A DNA stretch of 64,000 nucleotides from Gavia stellata (Eukaryota; Chordata; Aves; Gaviiformes; Gaviidae), in assembly GCF_030936135.1 (NCBI RefSeq), contig NC_082600.1:26729943-26793942 (forward strand), in the 5' to 3' direction. The notes beneath the pieces were generated by a model. The model was not told the DNA's origin. It saw only the letters and a list, made by a program, of their open reading frames with translations, and did no database searches. Position 1 is the stretch's first letter; each line of letters opens with the position of its first letter. The position numbers and the translations under genes are program-made. Shown one piece after another: positions 1-52,300 of this stretch.

Positions 1-87
1 CAATCATCATGCGATAACTGCTGCTCAAAGAGAATATTACAGCAAATTTTTCATCCTATCAGGTGATCTCCTTTACTAAGGAAATAC

Positions 88-139
88 ATCAATGAAACCA
101 TCTCCATTGTCCTGAGACAATGGAGATGGTTTCATTGAT
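88..139. repeat. Perfect 23-bp inverted repeat with 6-nt loop
   Basis: Bases 88-110 (ATCAATGAAACCATCTCCAT and on to TTGT) are the exact reverse complement of 117-139, around a CCTGAG loop at 111-116. Neither arm is low-complexity. The match stops sharply on both outer sides. It would fold into a near-ideal RNA or DNA hairpin. Confidence 0.95.
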
Positions 140-2172
140 TACAAACAGAAAATGTACACCTATGTACTGGCAGCTCTGACTACTACCTAAAAACAAACTA
201 CACTACCGTTAAAATGCTAGAGAAAAACTTTAACTTTACTGAGCTTCCTGCACAAACACTTTTTTCAGTGTTTCACTGCAGAATTCTCTCTGGCTGTAGG
301 ACAGAAATGTCTCCAGCTTCACAAAGATCTTGTTTCCTCTTCAACCCAGCTTATCTTTAAAAGAATAGATAAATCCAACCACTTTGTTTTATCTCCAAAT
401 TTTGCAAGCATCTCTAGTTCCCACATCATGATTCTAATTATACTAAGCACTGACAGCAGTTGGCACAAAGATCCTTCCTATTCTCTATGAAACCTCATTA
501 TTCAATGAGATTTTTTTCTCTTATCCTCAGCTAAACTTACACAGAATGACAAACAGCAGCGCATAGAATGAACTAGGTTCTCAAGATGATTCCATCTGTC
601 CTGCCTTCCTTCCTGCTGGGAAACCTCAAAAAAAATGAGAATCGTCGCTATTACGTTCGTACATGACGCCCAGCAGCAAAATAATGCCTACCGTGCCCCA
701 ACACATCCAGGTGCTTGGAATTGTAAACTAACATTGATTTGTCCATATGGCTTGCAAGGAGGGTGCCAAATATGATATTTAGGAAGGTGGATCAGTCTGA
801 CTTATGCTAACGATAGTTCTACATTTTTGCATTGCCTTTAATAAATCCTTCTTATCTCTGTATCTATTTTGACCCATTTCATTCTCAAATTTTTGCAGTT
901 TCCTTCAGATGACTGTCTCACAGAAAATAATTGCTTCGCTTAAGGGGCCACCTGAATTTTGTCAATACAGATTCACCTGTGCTATGCTTTTCATTCAGAT
1001 TTATTCCATCCCCTGTAGTATACAAGACAAAAATTCTTCCTCTTCCCTTTTGGTGTGACACTCCTATTTGCTGCTGCTTTCACCAGCTCTTCATTTTTAC
1101 ACTTCCTTTTCAATGACCTACCAAATCCAGAACACTGTGCTGCCTCTGTCTTCATCATTTGATGACCAGAGTGACAACTTTATCTTTAAACATCTATACC
1201 TGATTTCTTTAAAATGCAATTCAGAAATACTTGTAAGCTTAAAAACTTTGAGGGATTTGACCCAGCTGTCCTTGAGTCTCAGCACACCTCACCTACTCTT
1301 TTTTTAAGCTGCTAGAACAGATGTAAGTGTTTTTCCAGCCTTTGCTCTTGCCACATGGAAACGTATGCCAATACCTATCCATCTCCTCTTTTCTTGTTGT
1401 CTTGCCTCACCCCCAGGCTACTTAGCAGCAAAATATATTTTGGGACTAATTGCACCAAAAGTATTGCACACGGTAACGTTTGAAATTGCGTCCCTTATAT
1501 TGGTGAAAGGAGCTGAAGGGTACTTACCAATCTAGTGTTTGCTGTTCGTGACTGCGCAGACACAGGACGCTGCAAGAGACACGCAAAGAGAATAAAAACT
1601 TTGTGTTCTCCAAGACACTATCATCCCTGCCCAAGTTGCAGAGGAGTGGTGAGTACCCTAAAGCAAAAGGGTATAACTGAAGTCCAGAGATATAGCTAAC
1701 AGCTTCCATCATCTCAGTTAAGGTCTTCTTCATATGCTTCACAAATGTATTCTGTCCCTATTCCAAATGCAGCACTAATCCTAACCTCAGATGTGCGCAG
1801 CTGTGCAGAATGCATCTGGTCATACACATAATTTTCAAAACCACACAGACAAGAGCTCTGCAGAATGGATGAACGAACTCAACTCTCATGACCAAAATTT
1901 ATATATTGGTAAGATAAGAGTTACCCAGAGGAAAATACTTAATAGTTATGTATTAAGGAGAAACAGATGCTGTCAAGTAGAATTGTTCATAGAACAGAGG
2001 GGGTAAAAAAAAAAAAAGTAAGAATACTGAAACTCCAGAAGCCATTTCATTTAAATATCTCAGAAATACTCCAGTTCTTGCAGAGGAAGAATTTAACATG
2101 CTATTTAACATTCCAAAACAGGTGTAGAAACATCAGCAGAATGTCACGAAGTACCCTGTATTACTTATCCAG

Positions 2173-3272
2173 TGTATTGGGTTTGCAGTAGCCAGGGCAG
2201 GGGGGGGGCTACAGGGGCGGCTTCTGTGAAAAGGTGCTAGAAGCTTCCCCTATGTCTGATAGAGCCAATGCCAGCTCACTCCAAGACAGACCCACCACTG
2301 GCCAAGGCCGAGTCAATCAGTGACAGTAGTAGCACCTCTGGGATAACATATTTAAGAAAGGGGAAAAAAACCCCAAACCTGCGCAACAGCAGTGGAGAGA
2401 GGAGTGAGAATATGTGAGAGAAACCCCTCTGCAGACACCAAAGGCAGTGAAGAAGGAGGGGAAGGAGGTGGTTCAGGCACCAGAGCAGAGATTCACCTGC
2501 AGGCTGTGGTGCAGACCATGGTGAGGCAGGCTGTCCCCCTGCAGCCCATGGAGGTTAATGGTGGAGCAGATACCCACCTGCAGCCCGTGAGGGACCCCAC
2601 ACTGGAGCAGGTGGATGCGCCTGAAGAAGGCTGTGACCCCATGGGAGGCCTGTGCTGGAGGAGGCTCCTGGTAGGACCTGTGGCCCTGTGGAAAGTGGAG
2701 CCCACGCTGGAGCAGGTTTGCTGGCAGGACTTGTGACCCCACGGGGGACCCATGCTGGAGCAGTTAGTGAAGAACTGCAGCCTGTGGGAAGGACTCACAT
2801 TGGAGAAGTTCGTGGAGGACTGTCTCCTGTGGGAGGGACCCCACGCTGGAGCAGGGGAAGATTGTGAGGAGTCCTCCCCCTGAGTAAGGGAGAAGCGGCA
2901 GAAACAACATGTGATGAACTGACCGCAACCTGCATTCCCCGTCCCCCTGTGCTGCTCAGGGGGAAGAGGTAGAGAACATCGGGACCGAAGTTAAGCCCAA
3001 GAAGAAGGGAGGGATGGGGAGAGGGTGTTTTAAGATTTAGTTTTTATTTCTCATTATCCTACTCTAATTTGACTGTTAATAAATTATTTTTTTTTTTCCC
3101 CCCAAGTCAAGTCTGTTTTGCCCATGACGGTAATTGCTGAGGGATCTCTTCCTGTCCTTATCTCGAGCCATGAGCCTTTCATTATATTTTCTCTCCCCTG
3201 TCCACCTGAGGAGGGGAGTGATAGAGTGGCTTTGGTGGGCACCTAGCATCCAGCCAGGGTCAACCCACCACA
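2173..3272 (+). mobile_element. Avian ERVL-type solo LTR
   Basis: An 1,100-bp element starts TGTATTGGGTTTGC and ends GTCAACCCACCACA (TG...CA). It resembles the long LTR family of avian ERVL-like endogenous retroviruses. It has a TATA-like TATTTAA at 2349-2355 and an AATAAA at 3078-3083 followed by a T-rich tract. Its middle (about 2480-2860) consists of degenerate repeats of a CACGCTGGAGCAG-type unit. I find no adjoining gag, pol or env sequence and no second LTR, so it looks like a solo LTR left by recombination. Flanking duplications are not clear (TCCAG before, TCTGG after). Family identity is from memory of the consensus; boundaries are good to a few bases. Confidence 0.8.
2480..2860 (+). 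repeat. Degenerate minisatellite inside the LTR
   Basis: The block contains recurring units such as CACACTGGAGCAGG (about 2598), CCACGCTGGAGCAGG (2701, 2841) and CATGCTGGAGCAG (2751), with interleaved CTGCAGCCC repeats. Open frames across it on both strands are products of this repeat, not genes. Confidence 0.6.
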
Positions 3273-5102
3273 TCTGGCATCAGGCCTACAAGCAAAACCA
3301 GTTTAATAACAGGGATAGTAGGTTCAAAAGAAAACTATTATCACAGGAGCTTAGATTTTTCTTGCCTTCAGTGGTATTCAGGCTGCCTTCCTCCTCCTCA
3401 ATGCCCAAGAGGAACAAATGGTGTAAGAAAGGATTCTCAAGAGACTTATCTGTCATTTCTACCTGTAGTACTGCCAAGTTTCTCTCTACAGTTGGTCTAC
3501 ACAAAACAGGTTGAGGTCCCTTTACTGCTTACGATTAATTGAAAGAGCTCCAACCCAAATGAACAATAAGTTACACAGAAAGCAGCTAAATTGTTCATTT
3601 CCCTAAAGGGAGAAATGCTCAGAGTCAAACCAAAGAAATTGCACAAGGAACTTGCAGTCCAGCCTGGTGAAACTCAGAAAACAGAAGTTGCCATAACTAT
3701 CTCATGTCCAAGAACATTGGCATCAGCATTTCTTTCCCAAGAAGCAACTCTTACAATGATTAAAGATGGCCTATGTGGACAATCAAAACTTAAGACATCA
3801 TGAAGGAGTTAAGAAAAACAAAAGTAGTTCAAAGTACCCTTTGCAACTGAGAATGGGAACAGAAGTATCAAAGAACCAATGATGTGAGATAAAATGCATT
3901 CAGCAAAGAGCAGGCCAAAACATTCTTGAACCATGCAAAGATCTATACACCTTTTTAGCCATGCGATTTCCATTTAGGTACTTAAAAAAAAAACATGCTA
4001 TAAAACTTTATCACTGGATTAGAAATCTGTTCCTGGTAAACATCAGTAAGGGGGACACCTGTCCCGAAAGGTAAGTTAATCCCATCTCATAACCATGGCT
4101 CTGTCATATGAATCTTTGCACATTTCAACTGGCCAGGCCTTCCTTGCAGCTATTTGTGTTTTTTTAAGCAAAATAAATCTGTAAGTTAAAGCCTCCTTAA
4201 AATTCAGTGCTTCCCAACAGCTCAATTACAAAGAGCATCTTTATGGTCAGAGGGATCTGTATGAAACCCCATCTATTAAATTGGCCTTAGAAGCTTTGGA
4301 CTCAGACACGTGTCCTATAGATACTCAAATTTCACCTTACCAGCTATTGACCTCTCTCCCAGTGACTCAAGACTCCAAGTTTTACAAGAAGCAAAATATT
4401 GCAATTTCTGTGAGTTTTCCCTATACCAAAATGGACAGTGTATTGGTACTCTGTCACTGAACAAAAACTACTTTTCATTTCATAACTGGACTTGAGCTAC
4501 ACAGCATGTCCCTCACAGGAGCATATGCATCAGCTGCAGCGAGTGTCAGGATACACCGTTTGCCTATTTGCCTGAGAAGGAATGCATTTGAAAGCCCAAG
4601 TGACATTAGGGGATTTCCCTGCCTTTTGTGAGTGCTCCACTTCCACAGATATTTATGGAATCCATCTCGTAGCCAAAAAGAGATAGAGGACAACTGCCCT
4701 TCAGCTTTACAGTGCTAAGAAAGCACTATCTCAGCAGAAAAGGTAATGGATAGTCACAGTAAGCCACAAGAGGCCTCAGTCCAAGGATCCATGGGAAAGG
4801 AAGCGAGATTCCAGGAGAGAATGGGAAAGAAGCCTTAAATTTCAAATGCAAAAAGCTCTTTCTGACCAGAAGGTCTCGGAGACATTCATAAAGCTCTAGG
4901 GTTCTGGAAGCTTGTTGCCTTCAACAAAACAAAAGTGGCGGAACAGCCCGTAGCTCAGGTGCATCCCCTGAGTCTCTTCTGTAGTTACGCTAGAAATCCA
5001 GATAACCTTACTCACTCACTGTCTCTCTCACCTGTGAGCCAAATTCAATGAGAATGACTTTCCTGCTATCCTTCTCAGCTCTGGCTTGTTGAAGTCACTT
5101 AC

Positions 5103-45670
<40,568 letters not shown>

Positions 45671-45980
45671 TTCCTCTGGGAGCTTTCATACAGCCCAGTC
45701 TCAGTAGCCTCTGAGACTCCTTCCTGCAGATTCAAGGGAACTTGCAAGAGCAGTTACCTGCAAGGTAAGGATTAAAAGCATGAACGCATAGCTGAGCAGG
45801 ACAGCAAGAGAAATGAGGTAACTTAACTCCCACCTGCTGTCAGTACGTATTTCTCACAAGACTACCAAACAAGCTTGTTACAGGCTGTAAATCACTTCCT
45901 AGCCAGGGGAGGGTAGGAAGAAGCATCACCTTTCAGCAGATTATTCACCACCTGCGCGCGAGAGCCATTCAGACGCTTAC

Positions 45981-46400
45981 CGCTGAAGCGCGTCCCTGCC
46001 CTGCCTCCGGCCGCAGAACCACACCAGGCTGGCCAGGCCCAGCCCAGCGGGAAACGCCTGCTTCTCCTCGGCGCCGAGACTCCCCCACCGCTCAGGGTCA
46101 GCCGGACACCGTAACGCCTCCCCCGTCCCAGGAACAGCCCTCCCGCCCGGCCGCGCCCGGAGGGGCGGCTGAGGCCCGGCCGACCCCGCGGCAGCCGGGC
46201 CCGGCGGCCTGCGGCGGCTCCAGGAGAAGCAGGAGCGGCGGGGAGCGCCCGAGGGGACGCGACTCCCGCCCCGTGGCCGCCAGCCAACTGCCCCTGAGGC
46301 AGCAGCTGCCTCAGCCCCCTGCTCCCCATACCTGCTCCCGCATCGCCCCGGCCAGCAGGGTGAGTGGGCGGGCGGGCGGACACGGTGGCCCAGCAGCCGC
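45981..46400 (-). other. TTLL5: TTLL5 5' UTR leader exon (approximate)
   Basis: A GC-rich stretch ends in a good minus-strand donor, GTAAGC at 45980-45975, about 300 bp upstream of the coding start. AG acceptors lie upstream of the ATG, for example TTACCTTGCAG near 45763 and ATCTGCAG near 45726, so a noncoding leader exon spliced to the ATG exon is plausible. The transcription start cannot be fixed from sequence; 46,400 is only a guess inside the CpG island. Confidence 0.45.
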
Positions 46401-46846
46401 AGCCCCTCCCGCCGCTTCCCCGTTACTACAACAACTGGCGGGCAATGGCCCCGCCCCGTCCCCACTGCGCAGGCCCCCGCCTCCCGCCCCAGTGCGCAGA
46501 TGCAACAGTCCGACGGCGCGCCCGGCCTTTTCTCCGCCCACCGCCGCCGCTTGCACCTCCTCCTGCATGGCGGGAGGGGCCAAGGAGGGGCGGGACCGCC
46601 TCCCGGGCAGCAAGGGATTCGATTGGCGGAGGAGGCCCTCACATCAGCGTGGTGCGTGGATGGAGCGCCGCGTCCGCGGCCAATCGGAGTGCTAGGCGGC
46701 GGCAGCGTGCGCTAGGGGAGCGGGAGAGGACTGGGCCGGGTCGGGCGCGGGAGGGTCTCTGGTGAGAGAGCGCGGCCGGTAACGGGCGACGCCGGACAGT
46801 GACCGCGGCCCGATCCTTGTGGGCAGGTTTCGTGCCGGCCGGGAGG

Positions 46847-46979
46847 ATGAGCCGGTTCCTGAACGTTCTGCGCAGCTGGCTGGTGATGGTGTCGGTCATC
46901 GCCGCCGGGAACACCTTGCAGAGCTTCCGCGACCACAGCTTCCTCTCAGACAAGCTGTACACCGCCAGCCCCGGCCTCG
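46847..46979 (+). CDS. ERG28: ERG28 coding exon 1
   Basis: Encodes residues 1-44, MSRFLNVLRSWLVMVSVIAA then GNTLQSFRDHSFL and LYTASPGL, including the first membrane helix. Donor GTAAGG at 46980. Ends in phase 1. An open frame continues into intron 1 but is not conserved-looking. Confidence 0.96.
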
Positions 46980-48898
46980 GTAAGGGCCGCGCCGGCCGCC
47001 CCGGGGCCTGGAGGTCGCCTTCCAGCCTTGGGCCTTGGGCCCTCCTCGGGGCCCCGCCTCAGCGGCTGCTCTCGGCCCCGGGAGCCGCCAGCTGCCGCGG
47101 CGTGCGCCTCCCCGGCGGGGATGGGGCTGGCACGCGGGGCTGTGCGTGGTCTCAATGTGCTTTCCCCCTTCTTTGCGCAGTGAACGGGCTCCAGGCTCGG
47201 ACCTTTGGCGTCTGGACCTTGCTGTCATCAGTGATCCGCTGTCTCTGCGCCATCGACATCCGCAATAGGACGTATGTAAAGGAGCACCGGAAAAATCCTT
47301 CTGTTTGCTTGCTAGTCACAGCCTGAGCAGCTAGCTTAGAGGGCAGTGCGGAGGAGGTGGGGAATCAAAAGCTGTTCCTGAACTTTCTGTAGGGTTGAAA
47401 GTGTTCCCCGGAAAAAGCTTAAATAGCAGTGTGGGTTTTGTGTGTTAACTGCTACTCCCTTCTGCCTCTGTGGGGAGAGCCTGCGCGTTTGAGTTCTGTT
47501 TCTCAGCTCAGGCAGAAATTGGTAGATCTGAGAACTTCTTATGTCACAAATTTCCAGCTTGGAAAGCATCTTCTGATGGCGTTGCTGCTCTGTTGACATT
47601 AAGTAATTACTAATGCTGTGGTCTGACTGATGCTCAGTACTTTTCCTATGACAGCTCAGCTAAAGACTGTGGCAGATTGAGAGGCCCCTTGCAGTGGTCT
47701 TAACCCGCTGCCTTCTCACATACACTCTTACCTGGGGCTGAGGAGAAGGCCTGAGGTGCAGCCTGATGCTGTGGTGGGAGGCAGGCCATTTCTCCCTGGG
47801 GTAACAGAAGTATTTCTGAGAGGGCTTTCCAAGCGAGCTTACTCTGGGTCTGTGCTAGACAAAGCCTGTGTTGGAGGTTGCTAGAACTCACTCTTTTGTC
47901 ACCACCTCCCCCAGTCCCGCAGCAGAAGTCACTGTTCCCCTGGCAGTTTGTCCTTGGATTGCCTAGGCTTGTCTGTGATAGGGAGGTGCAGGGACTCAAT
48001 TATCTGTTTTTAGGGGTTGGTGGCAATGCCAATTACCATGAAGCCAGTTGTTTCTTAGAAGGATTTTTTTATCTTGCGTCTCTTGGACCTGCTCCCTTTC
48101 CACAGCTATGGCCCCTAGAGGGTAGCAGAGCACAGGTGGGAAGATGAGTTGGGTGATGCAGCCTGGAGTCAGCCAAGTCCTGTCACCCTAGTTCTCGGCT
48201 CATCCAGTTCCCACCAACTTTTTGTGTGTACACATGCTTCCCACTTCACCAGTGCCCTACCCTTGCTCTCGCTTCTTCACCTGCCTTCAGGCCAGATAAT
48301 GTCTGTGACTTTCAATGCACCCTTGAGCAAGCTGCTCCTCTCAGCTGTTGCCCAGGGAACTTTTGCATCTCACTAGGCAAGGGACCAAGTGCCCTCTGTA
48401 CTGCCACAGTGAGGACAGACAGAGCAGCATGCAGGTTTACCTCTTTTCCACTCAGCCATGCTTGTGCCCATACTATGGGCTATATGATAACCTGCCTTTT
48501 TCTGCTCTCCAACAGCCTCTATTACATCACGCTCTTCACCTTCTTTTTGGCCCTCATTCACTTCCTCTCCGAGGTCTTCATTTACCACACTGCAGCCTTG
48601 ACAATTGGAGTTATGGCACCCCTCATGGTAGCAAGTAAGTAGAGCTCTGCATCCTCCCCCCACAAACTCTCCTTGGAGCTGTGATACCCCCCACCTCCCC
48701 TCCCGCAAAAAAAACTCTCCATGGGGCTGAGCTAAGGGCAGGGAGGGGATGGTGGGAGGGAATGTCTCATCTCCTGTCCAGCATTTTCTACACAACTCAT
48801 CCTGCATCTCTATCACAGGTTTCTCTATCTTGGGGATGTTGATTGGGCTGCAGTACCTGGAGGTAGAAGCACTGTCACAAAACAAGAAGAAAAACTGA
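46847..48898 (+). CDS. ERG28: ERG28, sterol-biosynthesis ER scaffold, complete
   Basis: Ergosterol biosynthetic protein 28 homologue (C14orf1), a small multi-pass ER protein. In yeast it tethers the C4-demethylation enzymes and other late sterol enzymes; in vertebrates it is thought to do the same for cholesterol synthesis. Exons 46847-46979, 47181-47271, 48516-48634 and 48819-48898 join with GT/AG borders into 140 codons plus TGA, the same length as the mammalian protein. It begins MSRFLNVLRSWLVM and continues through VNGLQARTFGVWTLLSSVIR and CLCAIDI. The hydrophobic stretches sit in exons 1, 2, 3 and the start of exon 4. It ends with a lysine-rich NKKKN tail, which resembles a KKxx-type ER retrieval signal. 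The start has A at -3. Expression is probably driven by the shared CpG-island promoter. Confidence 0.97.
47181..47271 (+). CDS. ERG28: ERG28 coding exon 2
   Basis: Encodes VNGLQARTFGVWTLLSSVIR and CLCAIDIRNR (residues 45-75). Acceptor TTTGCGCAG, donor GTATGT. Phase 1 in, phase 2 out. Confidence 0.96.
48516..48634 (+). CDS. ERG28: ERG28 coding exon 3
   Basis: Encodes LYYITLFTFFLALIHFLSEV followed by FIYHTAALTIGVMAPLMVA (residues 75-115), two hydrophobic segments. Acceptor CTCCAACAG, donor GTAAGT. Phase 2 in, phase 1 out. Confidence 0.96.
48819..48898 (+). CDS. ERG28: ERG28 coding exon 4
   Basis: Encodes SFSILGMLIGLQYLEVEALS then QNKKKN and TGA (residues 115-140). Acceptor CTATCACAG. The C-terminal lysines match the cytosolic tail of the family. 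Confidence 0.96.
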
Positions 48899-49355
48899 AG
48901 CTGAGGGCCCTGTGTATGTCAGCATTGTTTCCTATCTTCACTGCCAAACTTCCACTAAAGCTCAGCTGAACTTCTCCAGGACACCAATCCCATTGGTGGA
49001 TCAATGTTGGACTCTGTCAATCATTCTTCATTACCAAGTGTTTTTTCTTGTCTGAGCAACATTTCAACTGACTGATGTCAAAGACCAAGTCCTAGAGGAG
49101 TTGGTGTCAAAGCTCGCGGGGGACAATTGGTGACTGCCTCCCCAGGGGATAGCAGGCAATGTCTCAGGCATGCCCAGTGCGCTAAGGACTTCTCTCCCAG
49201 TGTACCTGTGAGGAGGAGGTGTAGAGCTACCCAGGATCCACTGAACACTTCAGACTAGAGAGAGAAAATGTGTGCTGCCCCTGGCACTGCTGTGTAAACT
49301 GTATGTGTGTGTTCCTCAGGGGCCATTTCTAATAAATGACAGAAAACTGCAGGGC
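48899..49355 (+). other. ERG28: ERG28 3' UTR
   Basis: About 450 bp follow the stop without another conserved frame. The stretch ends at a canonical poly(A) signal and a downstream GT-rich element, so the transcript probably ends close to 49,350. Confidence 0.75.
49331..49336 (+). terminator. ERG28 poly(A) signal AATAAA
   Basis: The canonical AATAAA lies 433 bp after the ERG28 stop, with GTCTGTTTGTCTG from about 49,360 as a GU-rich downstream element. This is the first canonical signal after the stop. Confidence 0.8.
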
Positions 49356-52300
49356 GCTATGTCTGTTTGTCTGCTACACAGCAGTGGGTACAGGATGTAC
49401 AACCTCAGAGCAAACAGCAGTTTCTACTCTGTGTTGCAGGATAAATCATCTCTCTTTACAGCAAACCCACCTTCCCCTGACTTCTTCCCACAAAGTTCCA
49501 GGTGTGACTGCTCACATCACACACACACATGAAGAGTTCTTGCAGCCCTCACTTCTGCAGTATACCAGTGACAGCAAACTGCGTGCATCTATGTGCAAGG
49601 ACTGAGCTACTTTTGCAGTGAGCTGTACCTACAAAACATGGAGAAAACTAGAACAGGTTGCTTAGATCTAGATGAAATAAGCAGATGGGCAGTGCACAGA
49701 AGGTAGGAAGAAACCAGCAGGATCTCCTATCTGGGAAGATGGTACATGTGCAAAAGAAAGAGAGAAAAAACACAGAAGGGAGGAAAGGAGCACAACAGTA
49801 GCCCTGGGCAGAAATATGATTTTTCCATTCTGGAAAACATTTCAGGCTATTAAAAGAGCCAGACGTAGACTGTTTCAACCATTTAATATGAATGTGTCAG
49901 GTTTCATTGTATATTTCATATTTTTTATTTTATATAAAGACTTCTATTGAAAAGCTATTTTAGACCCCCATCCTCAATCCCAAAATTTTTAATGTGTCAA
50001 AAGACTCTGTAATTTCACCCCAAAAATGGTTTGTCAAAAATGGTATATCACAGAGGACTATTTTTATCCATTCCACCTGGTTGTGTTTTTTGGTCACACC
50101 CCCCCCCCCCAAATGGTATATACATAACTGCATGATTTAAGGAGTATAAGGACACTTGATGTATCCACCAGTGAAGGGATACTGGAAAAGAAGGAGAAGG
50201 GATATAAGGATCTACATTTGTGTTTAGAAGATGAAGAGCAGCACACACAGGGGCAGTGTCTATGAGACACAAATGCTGGTAAGAGGGCTTCTTCTCCTCT
50301 ATTATAAAGTGGGAAGTTTCCACACCGGAGCAAATCTGGATTCCCATCATACTCAAACCCTTTTCTGTGGCTGTGAAGAGCAACACAGCCGTAGCTGGTT
50401 ATCTCAATATAACACTTCACAAAAGTTATTATGTAGTGTTGAAACATGCAAAAGGCACTTTATCATTAAGGAGGAAGACAGAGTCCTCAGCCCAGGGAGC
50501 TTGTGCTTTGACTCACTCCTGTTGCTAGTGTAGTGATGAGCTGGGCTTAGGCTGTAGCTTCAACATAAGATGCAGAACCAGTCATTGCCTCCAGGTAGGA
50601 GGCAGCATATTGGTATTTCTGAATTACTCCTAATGTATAGGAACATCAGGGCAACCTCAGTGAATTCTGAGCAGAGGTTTATCCACAGACTAAGAGTGCT
50701 TCATCTGGGACAGCCACATAATAAAACCAGGGCCAGCAGCAGCAGATGCACTGCTTTGCACTTGCTGGTGATGTGCTGAGGCCTCTACCATCACCTGCGC
50801 AACACAGAGCATCACTGGCACTGAGGTAGAGCAATCCCTCTTCTTGAGAGCCAGCTGAAAGCTCTTCCAGGGCTGCTCACAGAGTAAGCGTGATCCAGCT
50901 TCTGCATTTCATGTCACAGCTTGCCTGTGAGAGGAGACACAGCCATGTGCAGGGTGCCACCCTCGTGTGCTCAGGGCTAGCCTGGAACTATGGCTTTTCT
51001 CAGCATGTGAGTTTTTTTCTTTTCCAAGCATACATGGTGGGATGAGGGGGAAGCAGTGGGTTTTCCCAACTTTTCCTCCCAAGCAGCGAAGTCTCCAAAG
51101 CAGCAAGATGCAAAGGTATAACTGAAGAGAGCAATTCCCTTCTTGTTTTGTTCTTTCACACTCTCCACAAGCAGTTCACTGGGCTGCTGTCCTGAGGCCA
51201 CCCCCCCTGCCATGGTGCACATGTAACAGGAGGTCGGTGTAGGTAGCAAAGATGGGAATGAGGGGGGCTGCATCTCCCAGCTCTGCCACCCCTCCATTTC
51301 ACAGCTTTGATTCCTCAAGGACTATGGGATCAGTGCAGGCTTCTGGCATCACTTTCTGCGAGTCAGACAGAGAAAAACAATATGGTTAGGATCCTGGGTG
51401 GCCAGAGCCAGGCTTCAGAGAGACCAGCTGGCCAGAGGCCGGTTAATTCTCAGCTCCCTGCTAGTGTGCAGAAATCCCCAAAGAAGAATCACCATCCTCA
51501 GAGAGTGCACCTGGTTCCCTCTTCCTTCTCCAGACCCTTCTTCTGCCCAGACAAGGGGCACTGGAGCAGCGGGGCAGAGCAAGGGCCCTGCTTCGCTTAA
51601 GCTACTTGCTGTAGTCCTCAGACCACAGTTAATTCACAGAAGCTGTACAGGCCCAGGTATCAGCCCCACAGCCAGCTCCCTGAAGACATTTCACTGTGAC
51701 ACAAGGTCAGCTTCGAAGTGGTGAAGCTGCAGGGCCAGTTCCATGGGCGAGGGAAGGAACTGGGAACTCCCCTTTCATGCCTCAAATTCATTACTCATAT
51801 CTTAAAGAGCCATAAGAAATAAGAGGCAAACAGACACAAGGCTTTTTTCTGCATAAATCCTATAGAAGAATTAGTCTGATTACTTTGAACCCTCCTACAA
51901 TTTCTTCCCTTAAGATGGAGGGAGCTGTACAGTCATTTCCCACAGGAAAAGCAAGGACAACTGTGACCGCTGCCTAGTTACCACCCTATCCTGGGCTGCA
52001 TGAAACAGACAAACTTTCACAATTCCGGTTCAGCCTTTCTGGGTGGGAGCTTGATGAGCTCCTCTGCTGAGCCTTTCTGGGGTGTGTTAGGATTAGACCC
52101 AAGACTTCTCCTTCTCCCAGGGGATTTCAGATACCCGTCTTCAAGTTCTGACTCTGCTTACAGTGAGACACCCCAGCTGTCACCAATTCAGAAGACAGCA
52201 TGCAGACTTGTAAGTGTAAATGTGGAATCTCCCACAGCCTGGGCTCTGAGTTAACTCACTGTGGAGCAAGACTGACATCTGAGGCAGGAGTCAGAGGTGC

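Larger units (their letters stand above)
1..5102 (-). other. TTLL5 intron 14 (partial)
   Basis: No coding exon is recognisable on either strand. It holds the inverted repeat at 88-139 and the LTR at 2173-3272; the rest is AT-rich sequence with only short chance frames. Confidence 0.75.
45945..47160. promoter_or_regulatory. CpG-island bidirectional promoter, TTLL5/ERG28
   Basis: About 1.2 kb of very GC- and CpG-rich DNA separates the TTLL5 leader (minus) from the ERG28 start (plus), in otherwise AT-rich surroundings. I see no TATA box. Candidate elements include GC boxes (CCCCGCCCC at 46449-46457, GGGGCGGG at 46587-46594), TGCGCA cores resembling NRF1 half-sites at 46466 and 46493, and two CCAAT boxes in opposite orientation (ATTGG at 46622-46626, CCAAT at 46680-46684). 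TATA-less CpG-island promoters of this kind are common between head-to-head housekeeping genes. The factor assignments are by motif only. Confidence 0.85.

Noticed and set aside
2392-2867. Overlapping frames on both strands near 2.4-2.9 kb
   Set aside because: Produced by the minisatellite inside the LTR, not by a gene.
45892-46765. Long Arg/Pro/Gly-rich frames on both strands of the promoter
   Set aside because: CpG-island DNA has few stop codons; the translations are low-complexity and overlap each other in opposite frames.
46799-47326. 175-codon frame that runs through ERG28 exon 1, intron 1 and exon 2
   Set aside because: It is open only because intron 1 is GC-rich; the spliced 140-residue product matches the family, the intronic segment does not.
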